From NCBI RefSeq assembly GCF_013364235.1, contig NZ_CP054919.1, positions 5,618,501-5,682,500 of the forward strand: a stretch of DNA of 64,000 nt, written 5' to 3'. Source of the DNA: Kitasatospora sp. NA04385. Lineage in GTDB: Bacteria > Actinomycetota > Actinomycetes > Streptomycetales > Streptomycetaceae. A program made the translations under genes and the position numbers. Below the pieces are notes generated by a model. It did no database searches and had not been told where the DNA came from. It saw only the letters and a list, made by a program, of their open reading frames with translations. Shown piece after piece: positions 1-7,680 of this stretch (its first letter is position 1; each line of letters opens with the position of its first letter).

Positions 1-353
1 CCGCCGCAGCCGAGGCGATCGACCGTGCCGACGAGGCGGTCGACGCACTGCTGGAGTCCGGCCGCCGCCCCGGCGACGTGCTGGTCCTGACGGTCGGTGC
101 GGCGCACCCCTGGCAGCAGCACGAGCTCAGCTTCGGCGAGGACCGCTACTGGTCGCAGCTCGCCGACGGCGGGGACGTGTTCTACGCCGACGCCGACACG
201 GCGCGCCAGCTCCGCCGGGACGTGGTGGTCCTGGTGGTCAACGAGGGCCGCTCGGAGCAGGTGGCCGCCGCGGCGCGCAAGGCGCTGGAGCGGGCCGCGA
301 AGCTCCTGGTGGTCTGCGGCGAGACGGACACCGTCGCCCCGCTGTTCGCCTGA
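1..353 (+). CDS. C-terminal end of a probable UvrD-like (superfamily I) helicase or ATP-binding protein (5' truncated)
   Basis: The gene runs in from the left edge, and about 116 residues are visible from base 3 to the TGA at 351-353. The tail (DVLVLTVGAAHPWQQHE, then DVVVLVVNE, then KLLVVCGE) resembles the C-terminal helicase domain of actinobacterial UvrD-like helicases, where a similar stretch ends in 'GLSRARDQLVVCGD'. In this protein the motif VI part (GLSRA) is not recognisable: the equivalent stretch reads AARKALERAAKLLVVCGE. It may therefore be a degenerate or distant member. The N-terminal Walker motifs lie outside the window, so activity cannot be judged. A perfect hairpin follows 11 bases after the stop. 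The assignment rests on remembered family sequence only. Confidence 0.5.
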   Translation, partial: AAAEAIDRADEAVDALLESGRRPGDVLVLTVGAAHPWQQHELSFGEDRYWSQLADGGDVFYADADTARQLRRDVVVLVVNEGRSEQVAAAARKALERAAKLLVVCGETDTVAPLFA

Positions 354-363
354 CCGGCGGGCC

Positions 364-391
364 GTCCGCGGTGCCGCCCGGCACCGCGGAC
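364..391 (+). terminator. Perfect hairpin after the helicase-like gene
   Basis: A 12-bp perfect inverted repeat (364-375 with 380-391, loop GCCC) starts 11 bases after the stop codon. It has no U-tract, as is usual for streptomycete terminators. Confidence 0.6.
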
Positions 392-580
392 CGGCCTGAC
401 GCCCGGCGTCCGGCGTCTGACGCCGGGGAGCGGTGCGGGCCGTCGGCCGCGTTCCGTGGCCACCCGCTGTGTCCGTGCGTCCGTTCCGGGCTTCGCGCTT
501 CCGGCCCGCTGTCTCCCTCCCGCTGTTTCCCGCCTTCGTGCGCTGTGCGTTGTGCCGTCCTGCGCGGCCGGGCTGTCCGG

Positions 581-1315
581 TCAGCGGGCGGCGGTGCGGC
601 GGACGGGTCGGTCGTCGTGGGTGCCCTCCAGCGCGCGGACCGCGCTCAGCGAGGTGACCGGGGCGATCGGCGGCTGCTGGGCCGGTGGCGCCTCGGGCCG
701 TTGTGCTCCGGGCGGCGGTGCCTCGGACCGCGGCACCTCGACCGGTGCGGCGGAGGCGTCGTGCGGGATGCGCGGCGGCAGTTCGGTGACGGTGTGGATC
801 GGACCGAGCGTCCACGACCCGGAGTGCGGGTTGCGCCCGCGCCGGCCGTCGCCGAGGGACTGCCAGCCGGCCGGGGTGAGCGTCAGGTACGAGCCGCAGC
901 GCAGCCCGTGCAGTTCGGCGGCGGCACGCAGCGCCCACATCCAGGCACCGTCCTGCTCGATCCAGTCCGGGCCGCCCTCGCGGCAGCGCAGCAGGACGGC
1001 GGTGCGGCTGGGGCTGTGGCGCTTCAGGTCGTGCGGAGTGATCCGCCGCAGATGGCCGAGCAGCGCGTTGCGGTGGTCCCACCCGTCGCTGAACTGCGGC
1101 CGGACGCCGAACGAGGCGGACGCCACCACTCGGTGCTCGGCGTTCAACACCGCGACCACCGTGGTGCCCGGCTGCGGGAGGTGCCGCTGGTGCAGTTCGG
1201 TGACGAACTCGCGGGGTGCCCGAAGGAGGGGCACGTCGTAGCCCTTCCACTCCGGCAGGGTGACGGTCCGGTGGCCGTCACAGCGGGAAGGACCTCGGTC
1301 GATGCCGTTGATCAC
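581..1315 (-). CDS. Conserved hypothetical protein
   Basis: This encodes about 244 residues from a GTG at 1315. That start is chosen because AAGGAGG lies 3-4 bases upstream on the minus strand, an almost ideal ribosome binding site; the longer open frame upstream has no comparable signal. The protein begins VINGIDRG, followed by TVTLPEWKGYDVPLLRAP. It has a mixed alpha/beta central part with aromatic and Cys-containing segments (LRCREGGPDWIEQDG) and a Pro/Ala-rich C-terminal tail from about residue 190. There is no signal peptide, membrane segment or catalytic motif that I recognise. It looks like a streptomycete-specific conserved protein. It is transcribed toward the window start, convergent with the helicase-like gene. 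Confidence 0.7.
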   Translation of the reverse strand: MINGIDRGPSRCDGHRTVTLPEWKGYDVPLLRAPREFVTELHQRHLPQPGTTVVAVLNAEHRVVASASFGVRPQFSDGWDHRNALLGHLRRITPHDLKRHSPSRTAVLLRCREGGPDWIEQDGAWMWALRAAAELHGLRCGSYLTLTPAGWQSLGDGRRGRNPHSGSWTLGPIHTVTELPPRIPHDASAAPVEVPRSEAPPPGAQRPEAPPAQQPPIAPVTSLSAVRALEGTHDDRPVRRTAAR

Positions 1316-1877
1316 GATCCTCCTTCCCGAGCCCGCGCCCCCTGGGGCGCGCGAGCGTACGCCGAAGGCCGAGGTCCGACGGACCGGGCACTGGATACCT
1401 TCCAATTCTCGGTGGAGAGCACTCCGAGCGGCAATGATGAAATGACGAACGCGGCCCGAAATCCCTGCTTCTGCCTGATATGTTCCACGCCCCCGACAGG
1501 GCCATTCGGCTGACCTGACGGTGAGCGGAGGGTGTACGGCCTGAAACGTTCCGGTGTACGCCCCTTCCGCACCCGGGCGTGTGCCCGCCCACGCCGCCCG
1601 GCCGGGCGGCCGACGCCCGAGACTTCCGGCCACTCACCGCCCGCCACGCCCCGCCCGCGCTCCTCCGCCCGCCCTTCTCGGCTTGCCGCCCTCCGAGCCC
1701 TGTGCCCTGCTCCCGGGGCCCGTTCCGGCTTCCTGCCTTCCGGCTTCCTGCCTTCCGGCTTCCTGCCTTCCGGCTTCCTGCCTTCCGGCTTCCTGCCTTC
1801 CGGCTTCCTGCCTTCCGGCTTCCTGCCTTCCGGCTTCCTGCCTTCCGGCTTCTGGGTTCTGGTTGCCCGGGCTGGCC
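1316..1877. other. Intergenic region between recQ and the hypothetical gene
   Basis: These 562 bases hold no credible gene. The part nearest 1315 (about 1390-1510) is relatively AT-rich and probably carries the promoter of the minus-strand hypothetical gene. The part nearest recQ carries the 15-bp tandem array annotated separately. Frames that stay open through the array are by-products of its period being divisible by three. Confidence 0.6.
1723..1852. repeat. 15-bp tandem repeat, eight full copies plus a partial ninth
   Basis: The unit TTCCGGCTTCCTGCC is repeated without interruption at 1723, 1738, 1753, 1768, 1783, 1798, 1813 and 1828. A truncated ninth copy starts at 1843 and degenerates after ten bases. 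The eight full copies are identical, which indicates recent expansion or strong homogenisation. The array ends 26 bases from the recQ stop codon, in recQ's 3' flank. Copy number of such arrays often varies between strains. Confidence 0.97.
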
Positions 1878-4073
1878 TCAGCCCCGGACGGCGAGGACGA
1901 GCGGGAGCACGGCGGTGGCTCCGGCCTGGCGGAGCAGGCGGGCGGCGACCGTCAGTGTCCAGCCCGAATCCACCAGGTCGTCGACCAGCAGGACCGGACC
2001 CGGCGCGGCGGCCAGCGTCTCGGCCAGGCCGGGCGAGAGGGTGAGCGCCCCGGCGACCGAGCGCAGCCGCTGGGCGCTGTTGCTGCGCGGGCCGTGCGGC
2101 GGCTCCCCGGTGGCGTACTCGACCCGGCCGAGCAGGGGCATCCGGCCGATCGAGGCCAGCCCGCCGGCCAGGTCGGACACCAGGTGGGAGCGGGTGGAGG
2201 AATCGAGCGCGACCACCCCGACCGGACGGGCGAGCCGCTCGCCCTCCGGGCCGGCCGGCCCGGCCCAGCCGCCGGGGCCCTTGGCCCAGTCCGCGACCAC
2301 CCCGACCATCGCGTCCAGCACCTCGCGCGGCAGCGGCCCGTCCGGGGAGCGCTCGTCCAGCAGCGAGCGCAGGCGGCCGCCCCAACCGATGTCGGACAGC
2401 CGGCCCAGGGCGCGCCCCGGCTCGGCCTGCTGGGCCGGGGCGATCCGGCCCTTGAGCGGGACGCCCAGGGACTCCATGCCGGTGGGCCACATCCGCCTGG
2501 TCTCGAAGGAGACGCCGGGGCGGCCGAGCGCGGCCCGGGCGGCGTCCAGCGATTCGGCGGAGACCTCGGCGGAGTGCCGGGGCGGGGAACAGCGGTCGCA
2601 CCGGCCGCACGGTGCCGCCTCGGGGTCGTCGAGCTGGCGGCGCAGGAACTCCATCCGGCAGCCCTCGGTGGCCACGTACTCCCGCATCGCCTGCTGCTCG
2701 GCCTCGCGGGCCCGGGCGACCTTGGCGTACCGCGCGGCGTCGTACTGCCAGGGCTCCCCGGTGGACTCCCAGCCGCCGCGCACCCGGCGCACCGCGCCGT
2801 CCACGTCGAGCACCTTGAGCATCGTCTCCAGCCGGGTGCGGCGGAGGTCGACCGAGGTCTCCAGGGCGGCGGTGGAGAGCGGGCGGCCCGCCCCGGACAG
2901 CGCGTCCAGCGTGCGGCGGACCTGCTCCTCGGCGGGGAAGCCGATCGAGGCGAAGTACCGCCAGATCGCCTCGTCCTCCCGGCCCGGCAGCAGCAGGACC
3001 TCGGCCCGGTCGACGCCGCGGCCGGCCCGGCCGACCTGCTGGTAGTAGGCGATCGGGGAGCTGGGCGAGCCGAGGTGCACCACGAAGCCGAGGTCCGGCT
3101 TGTCGAAGCCCATGCCCAGCGCGGAGGTGGCGACCAGCGCCTTGACCCGGTTCTCCAGCAGCGCCGCCTCCGCCTCCCGGCGCTCCGCGTCCTCGGTCCG
3201 CCCGGAGTAGGAGGCGACCTGGTAGCCGCGTCCGCGCAGGAACTCGGTGACCTCCTCGGCGGCGGCCACCGTGAGGGTGTACACGATGCCGGAGCCGGGC
3301 AGGTCGGGCAGGTGGTCGGCGAGCCAGGCCAGCCGGTGCGCCGGGTCGGACAGCGGCAGCACGGCCAGGCTGAGGCTCTCCCGGTCCAGCGGTCCGCGCA
3401 GCACCAGGGCCTGTGCGTCGCCCGCGCCGGTGCCGAGCTGCTCCGCGACGTCCGCGGTGACCCGGGCGTTCGCGGTCGCCGTGGTCGCCAGCACCGGGAC
3501 GCCGGGGGAGAGCTCGGCGAGCATGGTACGCAGCCGCCGGTAGTCGGGTCGGAAGTCGTGCCCCCAGTCGGAGATGCAGTGCGCCTCGTCCACCACCAGC
3601 AGACCGGTGGAGGCGGCGAGCTTGGGCAGCACGTGGTCGCGGAAGTCGGGGTTGTTCAGCCGCTCCGGGCTGACCAGGAGGACGTCGACCAGGCCGTCGG
3701 CGACCTCCTGCTGGATCTCCGACCACTCCTCGGGGTTGGCCGAGTTGATCGTCCGGGCACGGATGCCCGCCCGGGCGGCCGAGTCGACCTGGTTGCGCAT
3801 CAGGGCGAGCAGCGGGGAGACGATCACCGTCGGGCCGGCGCCGCGGGCGCGCAGCAGCGCCGTGGCGATGAAGTAGACGGCGGACTTGCCCCAGCCGGTG
3901 CGCTGGACCACCAGGGCCCGGCGGCTGTCCACCACCAGTGCCTCGATGGCCCGCCACTGGTCCTCGCGCAGGGCGGCGCCGGGGCCGGCCAGGTCGCGCA
4001 GCACGGCTTCCGCGGCGGCCCGGACGGCGTCGCGGTCGGCGGGAGTGGTCGGGTGGAGTTCGCGCGTCTGCAT
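1878..4073 (-). CDS. recQ: RecQ-family ATP-dependent DNA helicase with C-terminal phosphoribosyltransferase-like domain
   Basis: This superfamily II 3'-5' DNA helicase of recombination and repair has about 731 residues. Visible helicase elements are a variant Walker A (TGWGKS instead of TGGGKS), DEAH box DEAHCISDWGHDFR, motif III ATTATAN, and motif VI QQVGRAGRG. A zinc-binding Cys cluster follows (CRMEF...CGRCDRC, around residue 465). The last 200 residues contain VLLVDDLVDSGWT, the PRPP-binding signature of type I phosphoribosyltransferases, as in other actinobacterial RecQ-like proteins. The start is uncertain. ATG 4073 (MQTREL) is chosen; a GTG at 4097 would add eight residues and has no better binding site. 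The gene is single, with the DUF4192 gene divergent upstream. Confidence 0.9.
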   Translation of the reverse strand: MQTRELHPTTPADRDAVRAAAEAVLRDLAGPGAALREDQWRAIEALVVDSRRALVVQRTGWGKSAVYFIATALLRARGAGPTVIVSPLLALMRNQVDSAARAGIRARTINSANPEEWSEIQQEVADGLVDVLLVSPERLNNPDFRDHVLPKLAASTGLLVVDEAHCISDWGHDFRPDYRRLRTMLAELSPGVPVLATTATANARVTADVAEQLGTGAGDAQALVLRGPLDRESLSLAVLPLSDPAHRLAWLADHLPDLPGSGIVYTLTVAAAEEVTEFLRGRGYQVASYSGRTEDAERREAEAALLENRVKALVATSALGMGFDKPDLGFVVHLGSPSSPIAYYQQVGRAGRGVDRAEVLLLPGREDEAIWRYFASIGFPAEEQVRRTLDALSGAGRPLSTAALETSVDLRRTRLETMLKVLDVDGAVRRVRGGWESTGEPWQYDAARYAKVARAREAEQQAMREYVATEGCRMEFLRRQLDDPEAAPCGRCDRCSPPRHSAEVSAESLDAARAALGRPGVSFETRRMWPTGMESLGVPLKGRIAPAQQAEPGRALGRLSDIGWGGRLRSLLDERSPDGPLPREVLDAMVGVVADWAKGPGGWAGPAGPEGERLARPVGVVALDSSTRSHLVSDLAGGLASIGRMPLLGRVEYATGEPPHGPRSNSAQRLRSVAGALTLSPGLAETLAAAPGPVLLVDDLVDSGWTLTVAARLLRQAGATAVLPLVLAVRG

Positions 4074-4278
4074 GGGGTCATGGATACCGTGCGGCACGGA
4101 CGGACCGCGAATGGCGGCCTGTGGACAGAGTGGCGTTCATCCGTTGATAGGCCCTCAAATCGCCGTGAGAACCGTGAAACGTAGGCCATTCGGGGGAGGA
4201 GATGCTGAACCCCCCGATTTATCCACAGGGTCGGACGAATTCTCCGCGGCCCGGCGCGATCCGGTCCAAGCTTCCGCC

Positions 4279-5787
4279 ATGACCGCAGACGACCGTGCCA
4301 CCACCCCCGCCCCGCATCCCGGCCACCTCCCGGTCCGGCTGCGCGGCCCCGCCGACATGGCGGAGATGCTCCCGTACCTGCTGGGCTTCTTCCCCGACGA
4401 CAGCATCGTCGCGGTGGGCCTGCAGGGCTCCGCGCTCGACCAGGGCGGTGTGATCCGGATCGACATCCCGGAGGACCCCGCCGACTGGGAACGGACCGCG
4501 GAGGAATCCGCCCGGCTGCTGGTCGAGCTGTCCGAGCAGCGCGACCGCCGCCCCGTCCAAGTCCTGCTGTACCTGTGCCGGGATCCCGCCGGGAGCGCCG
4601 CCGCACCGGAGGACGGGCACGCCGTACTGACCGGGCTCCGCCCGCTGGCCGCCGCGCTCGCCCGGGCCTTCCAGGCCGAGCAGGTGGCCGTCAAGGAGTC
4701 GCTGTGCGTCTCGGCCGGCCGCTGGTGGTCCTTCCTGTGCACCGGGGTCGACTGCTGCCCGCCGGAGGGCACCCCGGTCCGGGCGGCCCACCAGCCGAGC
4801 CCGCTCGCCGCGGCGGCCGCCTTCGCCGGGCTCGCTCCGCGGGGCAGCCGCAAGGCGATCGTGGCCGGGCTGGCCGCGATCGGTCCACCGGGCTCCGAGA
4901 CGCAGCGCCGGGCCCTGGAGGACGCCGGGCCGCCCTTCATCCGCGAGTTGGCCGGCCCCGGCGGCCGGGCGGCCGCCGTCGAGCGCACCGCCGGGCTGCT
5001 CGCCGAGGCGATGGCCGAGTTCCGGGCCGGAGCCCGCGAGCTGGACGCCGCCCGCACCGCCAGGCTGCTGATCGGCATGCAGGACAAGCTCGGCCGCGAC
5101 CGCGCCGCCGAGTACGCCGAACCGGACGAACTCGCCGCCGCCCAGCGGCTGTGGCGGTTCCTGATCCAGCGCTGCGTCGACCCGTTCGAACACCTCGCGG
5201 CCCCGCCGCTGACCCTGCTGGCCTGGACGTCCTGGCTGGCCGACGACTCCGCCACGGCCCGGGTCGTGCTGGCCAGGGCGCTCGAACTGGAACCGGGCTA
5301 CACCCTGGCCCAACTCCTCTACGAATCACTGAACTGCGGCGTCTCCCCGGACGCCCTGCTCCGGGTGGTCCGGCGCGAGCGCACCGCCAGACTGCGGGAC
5401 GGGCAGTCCCCGCCCCCGCCCGAACTCCCGCCGACGGAAGCCCCGGTGGCCCCCGCCGACCCGGCGGGCCCCGTAGCTCCGGCGGACGGCGGCGGGGGAG
5501 CGGCCACGGGCGGCGGCGCCGTTCCCGCCTCCGCCAGCACCGTTCCTGCCGGTTCCGTTCCCGCTGGTTCCGGGCCGGGCCGACAGGGGACCGGGCCCGC
5601 ACCGGAGCCGGAGCTGTCCCCGGACGAGCCGGGGTCCGGGCCGGGGCCGACAGGGCCGACTCCGGCCGACGGGCCGTCAGCCGCAGCCGTCCGGGGGCAC
5701 CGTCCGCGCCCCCAGCGGGCCGCTCCGGCGGTCACCCGCGTCCGGCAGGTCCGAGCTCGCCCAAGCCGACACACGATCGGAGACTGA
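4279..5787 (+). CDS. DUF4192 domain protein
   Basis: The 502-residue protein starts at ATG 4279. The N-terminus has the DUF4192 hallmark LRGPADMAEMLPYLLGFFP, and the domain spans roughly residues 15-380. The C-terminal 120 residues are a Pro/Ala/Gly-rich, probably disordered tail ending in a basic patch (RVRQVRARPSR). There are no membrane segments or known catalytic residues. The family is widespread in actinobacteria and has no established biochemical function. The ATG is preferred because upstream in-frame sequence overlaps recQ and its promoter and lacks family similarity. The gene is convergent with the peptidase that ends 41 bases downstream. Confidence 0.85.
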   Translation: MTADDRATTPAPHPGHLPVRLRGPADMAEMLPYLLGFFPDDSIVAVGLQGSALDQGGVIRIDIPEDPADWERTAEESARLLVELSEQRDRRPVQVLLYLCRDPAGSAAAPEDGHAVLTGLRPLAAALARAFQAEQVAVKESLCVSAGRWWSFLCTGVDCCPPEGTPVRAAHQPSPLAAAAAFAGLAPRGSRKAIVAGLAAIGPPGSETQRRALEDAGPPFIRELAGPGGRAAAVERTAGLLAEAMAEFRAGARELDAARTARLLIGMQDKLGRDRAAEYAEPDELAAAQRLWRFLIQRCVDPFEHLAAPPLTLLAWTSWLADDSATARVVLARALELEPGYTLAQLLYESLNCGVSPDALLRVVRRERTARLRDGQSPPPPELPPTEAPVAPADPAGPVAPADGGGGAATGGGAVPASASTVPAGSVPAGSGPGRQGTGPAPEPELSPDEPGSGPGPTGPTPADGPSAAAVRGHRPRPQRAAPAVTRVRQVRARPSRHTIGD

Positions 5788-5827
5788 CATGCGAATCCTC
5801 GACCCGCGGCGGCCCCGGGGCGCCGGG

Positions 5828-7141
5828 CTAGACCTCGCCGCGCGCCATCCGGATCAGCCGGTCCAGCACCGTCCGGCCGCTGGTCCGCACCCCGTCGTGC
5901 TCCCACTCGTTGGTGACCCAGACCCGGGTGCCGGCCACCGCGTCCGCGGTCTCCAGCGAGTGCGCCGTGTCCACGTACATGTCGTCGTGGTACACCGCCG
6001 CGTACACCGGTACCTGGTTCGACGCCAGGCGCGGCAGGTCGTACAGGTCGGGCCAGTCGGTGCGCTCCGCCAGCAGCTGCGCCGTCTCGCGCAGCGGCCG
6101 CAGCGCCGGATCGGTCTCGAACATCCAGGGGTGGATCATCTCGCCGCTGAACAGCACCGGCCCGTCCCCGGCCAGCGCCGCCTCGGCGTCGAACTCGGGG
6201 AACTCCTCGCGCACCCGCTCCGCCGACCACGCGGTGGCCCCGGCGTCGACCGAGCGCTGCCCGTAGATCGACTCGTGCAGGACGGCGTACAGGGGGTTCT
6301 GCGCGAAGGACAGGTGCGACTGCGCCCCGGCCAGGAAGGTGTCGGAGAGCTCCGGCCCGTCCGGCCCCTCCACCCAGGCTTCCTCCAGCAGGTAGTGCAG
6401 GACGTAGGAGCCGGAGCCGCCGCCCAGCAGGATGCCCAGCGCCTGGAACGCCCGCACGGTCAGCGTCCCGCCGTCGGGGAGGGTCGCGGGCCGCTCGACC
6501 AGGTGCGCCGCGATTCGCCGTACCGCCGCCACGTCCTGGGGGAAGCGCGCGTAGTGCCCGGCGTTCTTCCGGGCGACGCGCGGGTAGGCCGCGCGGTAGA
6601 CCTCGTCCGCCGAGCGGCGCAGGCCGGCCAGGCCGCCGGTGACGAAGGCCTCGCGCAGGTGCTCCGGGGCCAGCGAGAGGTAGGTCAGGGTGCAGAAGCC
6701 GCCGAAGCTCTGCCCCAGCAGGCTCCACGTGCCGTCGGCGCCGAGCAGCTGGCGGCGGATCAGCTCGGCGTCTTGGACGATCGAGTCGGCGCGGAAGTGC
6801 GCCAGGTAGTCGGCCTGCTGCCGGGCGTCGCCGCGCCGGACCAGGGTCCGGCGGTTGGCGGGGGTGGAGCGCCCGGTGCCGCGCTGGTCCAGCAGCAGCA
6901 CCCGGTAGTCGTCCAGCGCCCGGTCCAGCCAGCCGTCCCGGCCCATCGGCCGGTTGGCCTTCCCACCGGGGCCGCCCTGCAGGTACACCAGCCACGGCAG
7001 TTCGTCGTGCTCGCGTCCGGCGGCCACCACCTCGCGGGCGTAGACCTCGATCTCCTCGCCCCCGGGCGCACTGTGGTCCAGCGGCACCCGGAAGACGTGA
7101 TCGATGGTGACGATTCCGGGGATGCGGCTGAGGGAGGACAT
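5828..7141 (-). CDS. Alpha/beta hydrolase, proline iminopeptidase-like (S33 family)
   Basis: This 437-residue cytoplasmic enzyme probably removes N-terminal proline or other residues from peptides. S33 hallmarks are visible: an oxyanion loop LQGGPGG, then DQRGTGRS, the nucleophile elbow GQSFGG, and a C-terminal WEHDG segment likely to hold the catalytic His. No signal peptide is present. The ATG at 7141 is preceded by AGGAG five bases upstream. It is a single gene, divergent from the debranching-type gene and separated from it by a 539-base gap. Substrate specificity cannot be read from sequence; related proteins are annotated as prolyl aminopeptidases. Confidence 0.88.
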   Translation of the reverse strand: MSSLSRIPGIVTIDHVFRVPLDHSAPGGEEIEVYAREVVAAGREHDELPWLVYLQGGPGGKANRPMGRDGWLDRALDDYRVLLLDQRGTGRSTPANRRTLVRRGDARQQADYLAHFRADSIVQDAELIRRQLLGADGTWSLLGQSFGGFCTLTYLSLAPEHLREAFVTGGLAGLRRSADEVYRAAYPRVARKNAGHYARFPQDVAAVRRIAAHLVERPATLPDGGTLTVRAFQALGILLGGGSGSYVLHYLLEEAWVEGPDGPELSDTFLAGAQSHLSFAQNPLYAVLHESIYGQRSVDAGATAWSAERVREEFPEFDAEAALAGDGPVLFSGEMIHPWMFETDPALRPLRETAQLLAERTDWPDLYDLPRLASNQVPVYAAVYHDDMYVDTAHSLETADAVAGTRVWVTNEWEHDGVRTSGRTVLDRLIRMARGEV

Positions 7142-7680
7142 GCAACTCCTAGGTGCGAGCTGGTCACAGGCTGGTTGCGGCGCCGATCACCGGGGTCACC
7201 GGTGCGTCCGCCGTCGTCCTCGCACCGTATCCTGACGTCGGACAGGAGCCGCCGGGGGGCGTCCGCCGCGTGCGGAGGACCCCGGACGGCGCCACGACAC
7301 AGCGGGCGCCCCGGGTGCCGGTCGCGGAGCACCGAAGAACCGTCGGTACGCGGCCGCCTCCGACCGGACGTCCGCCGGACGGGCGTGACCTGGGGCAGGT
7401 GTGGTGCGTTCATTCTGCGGAACGCCGCCATCCGAACCGGCACCCCCGGGCCGACCGTGTGGGGCACCGGCCACGCGCTGTTCGACCTGGCGCGGCCGGT
7501 CTCCGGACGGCCCGGCACCCGGGCCGGAGCACCGCCCCGGCCGGGGCGGGGCACCGGCGCTCCGGTCCGACCCGAGTCAGAGCCGCGTGTTCCGGCGGCA
7601 GAGCAGCACAGTCCGCGATCGAGCACGCTCGCGGCCGACCGAGCCCGCAGCCCTCGGCCGGTCGGGGGGAGGAGAGCCCG
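7142..7680. other. Intergenic region between the S33 peptidase and the debranching-type gene
   Basis: This 539-base gap between divergent genes shows no recognisable coding content. It must hold both promoters. No clear -35/-10 pair stands out, but a strong purine-rich ribosome binding site (GGGGGGAGGAGAG, about 7662-7674) lies just before GTG 7681. Confidence 0.5.

Noticed and set aside
1723..1852. Possible CRISPR array
   Set aside because: Units are directly adjacent with no unique spacers and no cas genes are present.
1532..2044. Open frames reading through the 15-bp array with LPAFR or GFLPS peptide repeats
   Set aside because: The unit length is divisible by three so all frames stay open; no start signal or homologous sequence flanks them.
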